Notes: a model not told the origin generated them from the sequence alone. A stretch of DNA of 11,684 nt from Clostridia bacterium (GCA_017652965.1 JAGBZZ010000079.1:1-11684), one strand, 5' to 3'; counted from the first letter of the stretch, positions 1 to 6,324 are shown. Numbers and translations: made by a program.

Positions 1-387
1 GACCGTCCAAAGAAGGAATAGCACCAGCCCCTTGGATAGCACCACTGTCTCCCGCCGAAGCCCCTTGGTCAGGGGTAGGATCAGGGTGCCAGCGCTATAC
101 TCCCTTGCGAATATACCGCTTTCCAGAAGTACAAAGGCGATAAGCCCCATCGGGGCGTTTTTGTAGAACTGCACCCAGGAATCCCGCGCGGTGACCGTCA
201 CCGCACCGACGACAATGCCGCTCTCGGCAAGCGACTCGGCAAAGGTCTCGAGAAGCCAGGGGGTAAGCTTGGCAATGGCGGGATTCATGATCCCCAAAAG
301 GAGAAAGACAAGAACGAGAAACAAAAGCTTACCCGAGCGGACATGCTCACAAAGCTCCTTTTTGAAAAAGGCCACCAGAACTCTCAT
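1..387 (-). CDS. ABC-2 type transporter permease, partial (C-terminus beyond window)
   Basis: N-terminal 129 residues of a membrane permease that should pair with the ABC ATPase encoded just upstream. The start ATG (387-385) overlaps the ATPase stop TGA (386-384), a 4-base ATGA overlap typical of translational coupling. A basic amphipathic start (FFKKELCEHVRSGK) leads into a first membrane helix at about residues 21-40. An extracytoplasmic stretch follows at about 41-78, then a second hydrophobic segment at about 79-93. The motif REYSAGTLILPLTKG (residues 95-109) before RRETVVLSKG matches the E-x-x-x-GT...P..R...K pattern of ABC-2 permeases, which normally lies between the second and third helices. 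The family usually has about 240-280 residues, so roughly half is missing at the window edge. The exported substrate cannot be told from this part. Gene order suggests a YxlG-like role. Confidence 0.85.
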   Translation of the reverse strand, partial: MRVLVAFFKKELCEHVRSGKLLFLVLVFLLLGIMNPAIAKLTPWLLETFAESLAESGIVVGAVTVTARDSWVQFYKNAPMGLIAFVLLESGIFAREYSAGTLILPLTKGLRRETVVLSKGLVLFLLWTV

Positions 388-1274
388 TTCTTGACCACCT
401 CCAAAAAGACCGACTCCAGGGTAGGCTCGGCGCGCTCTATCCTCACAAGCGGGATCCTTTGCGCGGCCACGAATTGCAAAAGGTCATGCACGGTGTGCGT
501 GCCCTCTCGAAAAAGAAGCACCGAAGAGGAGGCCTCCAGCTCCGGGAAGGCCGCCGCAAGACGGGGGATATCCTCCCCTCTTGCCGGCTCAATGCGGTAT
601 TCCTCCCTTTCGTATTTCGCCTTCAGCTCGGACAGGCTGCCGCAAAGCCCGATGCGCCCCTCATGCAGAAGGGCCACGTCTGTGCAGATACGCTCCACGT
701 CCGAGAGGACGTGCGTGGAAAAGAGGACGGTCGTCTGCTCCTTTACCGCCAAAAGCACCTCTAAGATCTCCTTGCGGCCGACAGGGTCAAGGGCCGAGGT
801 CGGCTCATCGCAAAGAAGAAGCTGCGGGCGGTTTAAAAGCGCCTGTGCAATGCCAAGGCGCTGCTTCATCCCACGGGAAAAGCCCTTGATGCGATGCCCC
901 TCCCCCGAAAGGCCGACAAGCGCCAGGAGCTCCTCGGTGCGGGCGGCGGTGTCCTTGACCCCCAGGATCTCGGCAGAAAAGCGCAGATACTCGGGCGCCG
1001 TCATAAAGGGGTAAAACTCCGGCACGTCGGGCAGGTATCCGATATGGCGGTTGGTGGCGGTCCGGCCGTATACCACGCGCTCACCGTTTACCGTGATCTC
1101 CCCGCTGTCGGCCTGTAAAAGCCCGAGGATAGCCTTCATGGTAGTGGTCTTTCCTGCGCCGTTTTTCCCGATGAAGCCAAACACGCTTCCCTCCGGTACA
1201 GAGAGCGAAAGACCGCGCAGGACCTCCTTATCCCCGAAGGACTTGACAAGGTCGGTGATGCACAGCATATCCAT
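384..1274 (-). CDS. ABC transporter ATP-binding protein (DrrA/YxlF-like)
   Basis: A 296-residue cytoplasmic ATPase that drives the ABC-2 permease encoded immediately downstream. Visible motifs: Walker A GKNGAGKTT (residues 36-44), Q-loop region GYLPDVPEFYP (79-89), signature FSRGMKQRL (132-140; the SRGM variant is usual in DrrA/BcrA-type exporters), Walker B LLLCDEPTSALD (152-163) and H-loop His188 in FSTHVLSD. The last 90 or so residues form the accessory C-terminal domain common in drug or bacteriocin exporters. The start ATG at 1274 overlaps the upstream gene's stop by one base (TAATG), and AAGGAGG sits 7 bases before it inside that gene's 3' end. The substrate is unknown. Bacitracin-, lantibiotic- and envelope-stress exporters all share this architecture. 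Confidence 0.95.
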   Translation of the reverse strand: MDMLCITDLVKSFGDKEVLRGLSLSVPEGSVFGFIGKNGAGKTTTMKAILGLLQADSGEITVNGERVVYGRTATNRHIGYLPDVPEFYPFMTAPEYLRFSAEILGVKDTAARTEELLALVGLSGEGHRIKGFSRGMKQRLGIAQALLNRPQLLLCDEPTSALDPVGRKEILEVLLAVKEQTTVLFSTHVLSDVERICTDVALLHEGRIGLCGSLSELKAKYEREEYRIEPARGEDIPRLAAAFPELEASSSVLLFREGTHTVHDLLQFVAAQRIPLVRIERAEPTLESVFLEVVKK

Positions 1275-1477
1275 TAAGAATCCTCCTTACCCAGGAGAAA
1301 ATACAGGATAGGGCCAACAAAATTCATAAACACGACCGTGACCACCAGCCACAGGGCACGACTGCCGCGCTTGTAGGTCTTGTGGGTCAGGATGTGATAG
1401 AGCGTGTAAGCAAAAAGAGCAAGCTCCACCATAGCAAGCGGAATCAAGAAGGGCAGGATCTCCATGATCTCATTCAT
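1274..1477 (-). CDS. Small PLDc_N-domain membrane protein (YxlE-like)
   Basis: A 67-residue protein with two predicted membrane helices (about residues 8-27 and 45-62) joined by a short basic loop (THKTYKRGSR). The end NFVGPILYFLLGKED matches the phospholipase D-nuclease N-terminal domain (PLDc_N, PF13396), a membrane module that is not catalytic itself. I chose ATG 1477 because AAAAGGAG lies 10 bases upstream (1495-1488). An in-frame start at 1522 has no such site and would put 15 residues inside the regulator gene. The gene overlaps the MerR stop by 8 bases and ends in TAATG, shared with the ATPase start. In B. subtilis the order PLDc_N protein, ABC ATPase, permease is that of yxlE-yxlF-yxlG. 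The likely role is a membrane accessory of the exporter, which is inference from context. Confidence 0.85.
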   Translation of the reverse strand: MNEIMEILPFLIPLAMVELALFAYTLYHILTHKTYKRGSRALWLVVTVVFMNFVGPILYFLLGKEDS

Positions 1478-2207
1478 GATGCGTATTCTCCTTTTCGGCG
1501 TACACCTCGACACAAAGCCCATATCGAGCGCATCGCGGGCAGGTCAGGCGGCGCATTTTTGGTGTGTGGTAGGCAAAAAAGGATTCTCTGAGATGCGGGC
1601 GGAACACCTCGTGGCATTCGGGGCAGATATAGGCGACGTGCCGAAAATAATACCGCGATGCCAGGATCCCCCACGGGATGGCCACGCATACCCAAAGCGG
1701 AAACAGCCAAAAGAGCCCTTGCGTGATCCAAAGGATGACCGACACCCACTGCAGGGCGGTTACAGGAAGCCCGGTAAGCACCAGGGCAAGGCGCATTCTG
1801 TTCAGCTTTTCCTTTTGCTTCATGCTGAACGCTATGTCGCCGATGGTATCGACCGAAAAGCTTTCAAGCCCCTTCATCCCCCGCCGTATCCCGCCGATGA
1901 GGGCAAGGCGTGTCTCGCATTCCTCAAGCTCCTCACGCAAAAGCCTTTCCTGCTCATCGAGGAGGACCGAAACGGTGGCCTCGGGCTTCTCCTCCGCAAG
2001 CAGGGTGGCAATGCTGCTAAGGGGGAGGCCGACCTCGCGGAGAAAGCAGATGACGTGCATCCGCTTCAGATCCTCCTCGCTGTAAAGCCTGCGGCCACCC
2101 TCGGAAAGCTCGCTGGGCAAAAGGATGCCGCGATCATCGTAATACTGCACGGTTCTGACGGATACGCCGCAAAGCTTTGCCAGCTCTCCCGTCGTGTATT
2201 TCGGCAT
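1470..2207 (-). CDS. MerR-family regulator with membrane segment and C-terminal zinc-ribbon-like tail
   Basis: A 245-residue regulator. Residues 3-70 are a MerR winged helix-turn-helix (YTTGELAKLCGVSVRTVQYYDDRG, wing GGRRLYSEEDL, then FLREVGLPLSSI). A charged helix at about 72-105 looks like the usual dimerising coiled coil. Unlike classical MerR proteins it then has two hydrophobic helices (about 139-159 and 163-184) and a tail with CPEC (195-198) and CPRC (223-226), which looks like a four-cysteine zinc ribbon. ATG 2207 is preferred: AAAGGAGG lies 8 bases upstream, whereas the in-frame GTG at 2216 sits inside that site. It is the first gene of an operon with the PLDc_N protein and ABC exporter, and probably regulates its own promoter at 2230-2260. 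The inducer is unknown; a signal at or in the membrane is inferred from the architecture. Confidence 0.9.
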   Translation of the reverse strand: MPKYTTGELAKLCGVSVRTVQYYDDRGILLPSELSEGGRRLYSEEDLKRMHVICFLREVGLPLSSIATLLAEEKPEATVSVLLDEQERLLREELEECETRLALIGGIRRGMKGLESFSVDTIGDIAFSMKQKEKLNRMRLALVLTGLPVTALQWVSVILWITQGLFWLFPLWVCVAIPWGILASRYYFRHVAYICPECHEVFRPHLRESFFAYHTPKMRRLTCPRCARYGLCVEVYAEKENTHHE

Positions 2208-2229
2208 GGCAACCACCTCCTTTGCCCCT

Positions 2230-2260
2230 ATGATAGCACATCACGCAGCGTAACAAGCAA
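2230..2260 (-). promoter_or_regulatory. MerR-type promoter with 19-bp spacer for the regulator/ABC operon
   Basis: Reading the minus strand, TTGCTT (2260-2255) and TATCAT (2235-2230) are separated by exactly 19 bases (2254-2236). This overlong spacer is the hallmark of promoters activated by MerR-family proteins, which twist the DNA. Within it ACGC-T-GCGT is a perfect short dyad, extended imperfectly on both sides, as expected for a MerR operator. Transcription would start near 2223, giving a short leader with the ribosome binding site near its 5' end. Confidence 0.6.
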
Positions 2261-2268
2261 TACCCTAT

Positions 2269-2309
2269 GCAAGATTTTTTCGAAAAATCCTGCGTTTTTT
2301 TCTTTTTTT
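2269..2309 (+). terminator. Plus-oriented hairpin with T-tract upstream of the merR-like gene
   Basis: GCA-a-GATTTTT (2269-2279) pairs with AAAAATC-c-TGC (2283-2293), with one mismatch and a 3-base loop. It is followed on the plus strand by a T-rich run (2295-2309). This is the form of an intrinsic terminator, but no plus-strand gene precedes it. It could stop antisense transcription, or act as a leader hairpin in minus-strand RNA started at about 2309. Confidence 0.4.
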
Positions 2310-2315
2310 GACCTT

Positions 2316-2344
2316 AGTATAGCATTTTTTGCCCGGGATTACAA
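2316..2344 (-). promoter_or_regulatory. Possible second, upstream promoter for the MerR/ABC operon
   Basis: On the minus strand TTGTAA (2344-2339) is followed after 17 bases by TATACT (2321-2316). The -10 box is near consensus and the -35 matches 4 of 6 positions. Transcription would begin near 2309, upstream of the MerR-type promoter, and could supply basal regulator. It overlaps no gene. Confidence 0.4.
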
Positions 2345-2354
2345 TCCCTCATGA

Positions 2355-2390
2355 GAAAAGGAGACGTCACCGCAAATTCGGGACGTCTCC
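2355..2390 (-). terminator. Intrinsic terminator of the sodium:solute symporter gene
   Basis: A perfect 9-bp stem, GGAGACGTC (2360-2368) with GACGTCTCC (2382-2390). It is prolonged inwards by CCG/CGG after one bulged base and has a 6-base loop. Read on the minus strand the stem is followed by TTTTC. It begins 20 bases after the symporter stop codon and separates that gene from the MerR operon. Confidence 0.8.
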
Positions 2391-2409
2391 CATCCGATGT
2401 AAGGCCTTT

Positions 2410-3969
2410 TCAGATATCCTCGTGATAGCACGCAAAGATCCCCTCGACACGTGCCTTCTCTTTTTCTGTCCTGCGGCCGATAAGGCTGAAGAGCGGGACG
2501 GCGGCAAACGAAAGCGCCATCGCGCATACCCCCATCTCGGGAGAGGCGGCCGCCGCGGCCGCAAAGCCGGAGCGAAGCGAGATCACAAGTGTGGCGCCAC
2601 CCACCGTCAAAAGGCCTGTCACGATCCCCGCGTACGCCCCGAGGCGGGTGATGCGCCGCGAGAAGAGCCCCCAGATATACGGGCCGATGAAGCAGCCCGA
2701 GACAATGCCCCAGGAGAAGGACATAAGGTTCACGATGATCGGAATATTCTGTGTGGCAAAGAGGAAGGAGGCGGCCACAAAGGCAAGACACAAAAGCCGT
2801 GTGAGCAGCATCTGCCCCTTGGGCGTCATCCCGGTTTTTCTGACGGCAGGGATAAGATCCACCGCCACCGCCGAGGCCGAGGTGAGAACCACCGCCCCAA
2901 GGGTAGACATTGAGGCGGAAAGCAAAAGGATCATGATCACGGAAAGAAGGATAAGCCCCAGCGTGCCACTGCCGAGCACCTCCATAAGCACGGTGGGAAT
3001 GACCGAATCGATCCCCCCCTCGGGCAGGACGCCGCCAAGCACAAGGCGCGAGGTGCTACCCACAAGGTATGCCCCACAGCCGATCACCAGGCAGAAGACG
3101 GTGGAAATGACCGTCCCGCGTTTGATGGCAGCGGTATCCTTCAGCGCGTAGAACTTGCCAAGCATCTGCGGAAGCCCCCAGGTGCCAAAGCTTGTCAGCA
3201 TGATATTAAAGCAGAGGAAGCGGAAGGCCGAGCCGCCGAAAAGGCTTGTCAGCTGTGCGCCGGTTGTCGGATTTGGATCTTTGGGAGGAGATACAAAGCT
3301 GCCAAGATTTTCGATAAGGCCGGAAAGCCCGCCGACATTGCCGTGGGAAAGTGCGGCAACAACAAGGCAGACGACACCCACGATCATCACGACCCCCTGG
3401 ACAAGGTCGGTATAGGAGGTGGCGATATACCCCCCCGCCACAAGGTAAACGGCGGTAAGAGCGGCGATGATCAGCATCCACACCCAGCTCTCCACCCCCG
3501 GAAACACCGCACCGAAGAGCGAGCCGAGCCCCTTGTAGACGGCGGCGGAATAGGGAACGAGGAACACAAAAATGATAACGGCTGCCAGGATCTTGATGCC
3601 CTTGGCGCCATAGCGCTTTTCAAAATAGTCTGCCATGGTTCTTGCCGAAAGCTTTTTGGTCATCTTGCGCGTTTTGTTGGCAAAAAGGAGCCAGGAAAGC
3701 AGACATCCGAGGACGGCGTTCCCGATCCCGATCCAGATCGCGCCGATGCCGATATTCCACCCATGCTGGCCGGCATAGCCAACAAAAACAACGGCCGAAA
3801 AATAGGTCGTACCGTAGGCAAAGGCGGTCGCCCACGGGCCGATCCTGCGGCCACCGATCAAGAAATTGTCAAGGCTTTTGGATTTTCCGTAGCTGATACA
3901 CCCGATCAGGGTCATGGCCGCCGCATACAGGCAGAGGGCAATGACCGTATATATCTGTGCATTTTGCAT
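2410..3969 (-). CDS. Sodium:solute symporter (SSS family)
   Basis: A 519-residue polytopic membrane protein of the SSS family (PutP/PanF/SglT type), importing a solute with sodium. At least twelve hydrophobic helices can be drawn. Family features: FLIGGRRIGPWATAFAYGTTYFSA (residues 37-60), in the TM1-TM2 region of the family fold; GGYIATSYTDLVQG (179-192), the SSS signature region; and SASMSTLGAV (351-360), whose Met-Ser-Thr-Leu corresponds to the sodium-binding helix 8 of PutP. ATG 3969 is chosen because GGAGG lies 7 bases upstream and helix 1 starts a few residues later; an in-frame start at 4074 lies upstream of the predicted transcription start. The gene has its own promoter and terminator. 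The substrate is not deducible; proline, pantothenate, sialic acid and sugars are all carried by this family. Confidence 0.93.
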   Translation of the reverse strand: MQNAQIYTVIALCLYAAAMTLIGCISYGKSKSLDNFLIGGRRIGPWATAFAYGTTYFSAVVFVGYAGQHGWNIGIGAIWIGIGNAVLGCLLSWLLFANKTRKMTKKLSARTMADYFEKRYGAKGIKILAAVIIFVFLVPYSAAVYKGLGSLFGAVFPGVESWVWMLIIAALTAVYLVAGGYIATSYTDLVQGVVMIVGVVCLVVAALSHGNVGGLSGLIENLGSFVSPPKDPNPTTGAQLTSLFGGSAFRFLCFNIMLTSFGTWGLPQMLGKFYALKDTAAIKRGTVISTVFCLVIGCGAYLVGSTSRLVLGGVLPEGGIDSVIPTVLMEVLGSGTLGLILLSVIMILLLSASMSTLGAVVLTSASAVAVDLIPAVRKTGMTPKGQMLLTRLLCLAFVAASFLFATQNIPIIVNLMSFSWGIVSGCFIGPYIWGLFSRRITRLGAYAGIVTGLLTVGGATLVISLRSGFAAAAAASPEMGVCAMALSFAAVPLFSLIGRRTEKEKARVEGIFACYHEDI

Positions 3970-4065
3970 GCGATTTCCTCCGTTTTCTCCGAGCTTACCT
4001 TGCCATGCAGCATCTGTCCGCTCCGGTACGAGGGATTTCGCAAGGATCTCTGCTTTTACCTTACT

Positions 4066-4094
4066 ATTGTACACTATTCCTCTCGGTTAGTCAA
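4066..4094 (-). promoter_or_regulatory. Sigma-A promoter of the symporter gene
   Basis: On the minus strand TTGACT (4094-4089), a 17-base spacer and TACAAT (4071-4066). Transcription should start near 4059, giving a leader of about 90 bases before the start codon at 3969. I see no riboswitch-like motif in that leader. Confidence 0.8.
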
Positions 4095-4163
4095 GGAGAT
4101 GGAGGGAATATTTGCTTTTCCTGCCACTTCCCTACGACAAAATCGTCAATTTTTCGTTTTTTA

Positions 4164-4192
4164 TTGACAAGGACGCGCATATATGCTATACT
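4164..4192 (+). promoter_or_regulatory. Consensus sigma-A promoter of the mntP transcript
   Basis: TTGACA (4164-4169), exactly 17 bases, then TATACT (4187-4192). The -35 is perfect and the -10 has one deviation. The start should be near 4199, just before the first strand of the riboswitch P1 helix, so the whole leader is transcribed. The two promoters at this divergent junction are about 70 bases apart. Confidence 0.9.
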
Positions 4193-4202
4193 GTTCTCGG
4201 TT

Positions 4203-4294
4203 GTGAGGGAGTAGTAAGCGCACCCCTTTGCGTAGCAAGTCAACATACTGGCCGACGGGGCTCGGTCTGGCTTGCTTTAAATTGCGAGACTCAC
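4203..4294 (+). ncRNA. yybP-ykoY manganese riboswitch aptamer
   Basis: Leader RNA of mntP. P1 pairs GTGAG (4203-4207) with CTCAC (4290-4294). Directly inside P1 lies GGAGTAG (4208-4214), the invariant L1 motif of the family, and before the 3' P1 strand the conserved GCGAGAC (4284-4290). The internal arms also fold: CGCA (4219-4222) with TGCG (4229-4232), GCAAG (4235-4239) with CTTGC (4271-4275), and CCGA (4252-4255) with TCGG (4262-4265). The segment GTCAACATACTGGCCGACGG carries the L3-side conserved bases. In this family L1 and L3 dock and bind Mn(II). The downstream mntP gene is a classic member of the regulon. Confidence 0.92.
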
Positions 4295-4369
4295 GTACGC
4301 TGGGATAGCTGTACGTGGAGTCTTTTGGATGCCAGGTACGGACATGCCGTGCTTGGATTTTTTGTTTTT
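4288..4369 (+). terminator. Riboswitch expression platform with intrinsic terminator
   Basis: Terminator: CCAGGTACGG (4332-4341) pairs with CCGTGCTTGG (4347-4356) over 10 pairs including two G-U, followed by T6-G-T5 (4358-4369). Two competing helices precede it. GACTCACGTAC (4288-4298), which contains the 3' strand of P1, can pair with GTACGTGGAGTC (4311-4322) with one bulge. Alternatively GTACGCTGG (4295-4303) can pair with CCAGGTAC (4332-4339), destroying the terminator. This fits a transcriptional ON switch: Mn(II) holds P1, frees the antiterminator strand and lets mntP be read. Confidence 0.8.
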
Positions 4370-4383
4370 CGGAGGGATATCAC

Positions 4384-4968
4384 ATGCCACTTGACTTTAC
4401 CTTTTTCTTTACCGCCATTATGCTTGGCATAGGCCTGGCGATGGACGCCTTTTCGGTTTCGCTGGCCAACGGACTGAACGAGCCCGACATGAAGCCCTGC
4501 AGGATCTGCGGGGTGGCGGCCGTTTTTTCGGTCTTTCAGTTTGCCATGCCGCTGATCGGCTGGATCCTGGTTTGCACGGTGTCGCATCTTTTCGGTGCCT
4601 TTGAGACCTTTATCCCCTGGATCGCACTGATCCTTTTGGGCTTTATCGGCGGTAAGATGCTGTATGAGGGCATCAAAAACCGCGATTCGGAGGCTGAGAA
4701 GCCCGCCGTTGGCCTTTGGGGGCTTTTGGTGCAGGGGGTCGCAACCTCGATCGATGCGTTGTCGGTTGGCTTTACCATCTCCTCCTACGGCCGCCTGGAG
4801 GCCATCCTTGCCTGTCTGCTTATCGGTGTCGTGACCTTCTTTATCTGCTTTGCGGGGATCCTGATCGGTAAGCGGGCGGGCACACGCCTTGCCGGCAAGG
4901 CCGGCATCCTCGGCGGGGCGATCCTGATCCTGATCGGCCTTGAGATCTTCCTGACCGGCGTTCTTTGA
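4384..4968 (+). CDS. mntP: Manganese efflux pump MntP
   Basis: A 194-residue membrane protein that exports Mn(II), close to the 188 residues of E. coli MntP. Six hydrophobic helices are visible, arranged as two related halves. Each half carries the signature aspartate helix: GIGLAMDAFSVSLANG (residues 15-30, Asp21) and GVATSIDALSVGFT (118-131, Asp124). These membrane acidic residues are the family's ion-path residues. ATG 4384 is chosen: GGAGGG lies 7 bases upstream at 4371-4376, just after the terminator T-tract, and the GTG at 4315 would lie inside the riboswitch expression platform. The gene stands alone between its own promoter-riboswitch and a bidirectional terminator. Regulation by Mn(II) through the leader is strongly suggested by the sequence. 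Confidence 0.96.
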   Translation: MPLDFTFFFTAIMLGIGLAMDAFSVSLANGLNEPDMKPCRICGVAAVFSVFQFAMPLIGWILVCTVSHLFGAFETFIPWIALILLGFIGGKMLYEGIKNRDSEAEKPAVGLWGLLVQGVATSIDALSVGFTISSYGRLEAILACLLIGVVTFFICFAGILIGKRAGTRLAGKAGILGGAILILIGLEIFLTGVL

Positions 4969-5017
4969 GGGCAGGCGGGGCAAGCGGACGCCGCTCCCCC
5001 CTTGCAAGCATCCTACC

Positions 5018-5055
5018 AAAAAAGCAGTACTGCACACGGCAGTACTGCTTTTTTT
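5018..5055. terminator. Bidirectional terminator between mntP and the lipoprotein gene
   Basis: GCAGTACTGC (5024-5033) and GCAGTACTGC (5039-5048) flank a 5-base loop. Because the arm is self-palindromic, the direct repeat is also an inverted repeat. Six A residues precede it and seven T residues follow, so it works on both strands. It serves the convergent genes mntP and the lipoprotein gene, whose stop is 2 bases away. Confidence 0.92.
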
Positions 5056-5056
5056 A

Positions 5057-6283
5057 TCAGCGATTGGCCCCGACGGCCTCCATAAGGGCCTGCTTACGGG
5101 CAACAAGCTCGGCCTCCATCGCCTCAATATCGGCGGTGTGGGCCGCTTCAAACTCAGCAAAGAAGGCATCCTTGGCGAGGTTGACGTCCGCCTCGATCTC
5201 GGTGGCCTTGGCGGAAAGCTCGGCCTTGATGTCGGCACTGAAGAGGGTATCCTCCAGCTGGCGCAGGGCCACCTCGGCGGTGCGCAGGGTGCTGATCAGC
5301 TGGGTCAGGGCGGTATTGGCAGCCTCCCCCAGCTGCTCGCAAAGGGCAAGCGCCGCCTCATACTGCTGCTCGGACATAGCGACGGCCTCCACGGCAAGCG
5401 TGTACTCGCTCCCGTTCACATCCAGCGTTGCCTTGTAGCACTTCTTCTTAAGAAGCTCGGTCTTAGCTTCGCGGAGTGCGGCCAGCGCCTTCTGATACTC
5501 CGACTCGGGAGTGATCAGAAGCTCATAGCGCATCTCGTCAAGGGCGGTGATCGCACTGCTGTAGGTATCCAGCGCTGTCTTATACGCGGTATGGGTGAGC
5601 ATATGCAGGCCGCCCATCGCCTCGATGACCTTGGCGGTCGCCTCACTCTCGGCAAACGAGATCTTATGCTCCTTGGCGGCATAGTAGGCCTCGCGGAGGT
5701 CCTCGGTGATCAAGAGGGCCGTCTCGATCCGCCCGGCGGCGATGACCGCACAAAGGTCACGCTCGGACATCGCGCTCAGCTCCTCCTCGGTATACAGCGA
5801 GGTGGAGGCGGCCAGGGCACGCAGGGCCTCGGTGGCCATCGCATCGACCCGCTCGACGGCGGCGCTGATCTCTAGGCTACCGAGCTTTTCCTCGGCGGCC
5901 GCTACCACGCGGTTTTCCAGCGCGGCGGCATAGGCGGTATCACCCGAAACCGAGATCTTCACCGTATTCTCGCCCTCGGCGGCATTGCCGCCCACAAGAT
6001 AGCCGGTGCTTGCCGACAGGGAAACGAAAAGCTCCACCGCCTCCTCGGGCGTTTTGCCGATAAAGGCCTCCCCGGCGATCAGGATACTGCCGTCGTCATT
6101 CAGCGCGGTGACCGAAACGACCTTGTTCTCATCATCGACCATCAGCTCGACCGAGGGGTTGACGTCCACGGTCATACGAGTGAAGGTCCCCTCCTCTGCG
6201 GTCGGCTCTCCGCCGCAGGAGATGAGGGCCAGGGGCAACAGCATCACAAGTGCCAGGGCGGCACTGATCAGTCTTTTTTTCAT
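5057..6283 (-). CDS. Lipoprotein with RsgI-like extracellular domain and helical C-terminal region
   Basis: A 408-residue exported lipoprotein. A signal peptide (KKR, hydrophobic core) ends in the lipobox LISC with Cys23 as lipid anchor. Residues 33-110 resemble the extracellular middle domain of anti-sigma factor RsgI: DVNPSVEL (40-47) followed by DENKVVSVTALNDDG (51-65). In RsgI proteins this domain is reported to cleave itself between Asn and Pro; that pair is Asn42-Pro43 here. From about residue 110 to the end the chain is rich in Ala, Glu and Leu, probably helical with coiled-coil stretches. There is no RsgI N-terminal sigma-binding domain, no internal membrane helix, and no sigI gene nearby. 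AAAGGAG sits 7 bases before the start. The TetR gene upstream is on the same strand but is separated by a promoter. The function is unknown; an envelope sensor or peptidoglycan-associated role is a guess. Confidence 0.85.
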   Translation of the reverse strand: MKKRLISAALALVMLLPLALISCGGEPTAEEGTFTRMTVDVNPSVELMVDDENKVVSVTALNDDGSILIAGEAFIGKTPEEAVELFVSLSASTGYLVGGNAAEGENTVKISVSGDTAYAAALENRVVAAAEEKLGSLEISAAVERVDAMATEALRALAASTSLYTEEELSAMSERDLCAVIAAGRIETALLITEDLREAYYAAKEHKISFAESEATAKVIEAMGGLHMLTHTAYKTALDTYSSAITALDEMRYELLITPESEYQKALAALREAKTELLKKKCYKATLDVNGSEYTLAVEAVAMSEQQYEAALALCEQLGEAANTALTQLISTLRTAEVALRQLEDTLFSADIKAELSAKATEIEADVNLAKDAFFAEFEAAHTADIEAMEAELVARKQALMEAVGANR

Positions 6284-6324
6284 TGATATTCTCCTTTCTT
6301 TCGCGCTGTATCTGCGCTACCTCC

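Noticed and set aside
1464..2354. A 296-codon open frame on the plus strand opposite the MerR gene
   Set aside because: It is antisense to a clear MerR protein, of low complexity and without domains, and it runs through the promoter region and the hairpin at 2269-2309.
4133..4160. Small hairpin ACGA-caaaa-TCGT followed by T residues upstream of the mntP promoter
   Set aside because: The stem is only 4 pairs and no gene precedes it, so it is probably chance in an AT-rich promoter region.
3343..4167. A 274-codon plus-strand frame opposite the symporter
   Set aside because: A hydrophilic antisense shadow of a membrane protein gene; it would also run through the symporter promoter.
4315..4383. 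GTG at 4315 as an earlier start for mntP
   Set aside because: It lies inside the riboswitch expression platform, before the terminator, and adds residues that MntP proteins lack. ATG 4384 has a well-placed GGAGGG.
5024..5048. Direct repeat GCAGTACTGC as an attachment site or mobile-element end
   Set aside because: The arms with A- and T-tracts form a standard bidirectional terminator between convergent genes; no integrase or transposase is nearby.
4291..5238. A 315-codon open frame on the minus strand across mntP
   Set aside because: It crosses the bidirectional terminator and the riboswitch. Its product is rich in Ser, Pro, Lys and Asp with no recognisable domain, while mntP on the plus strand is unmistakable.
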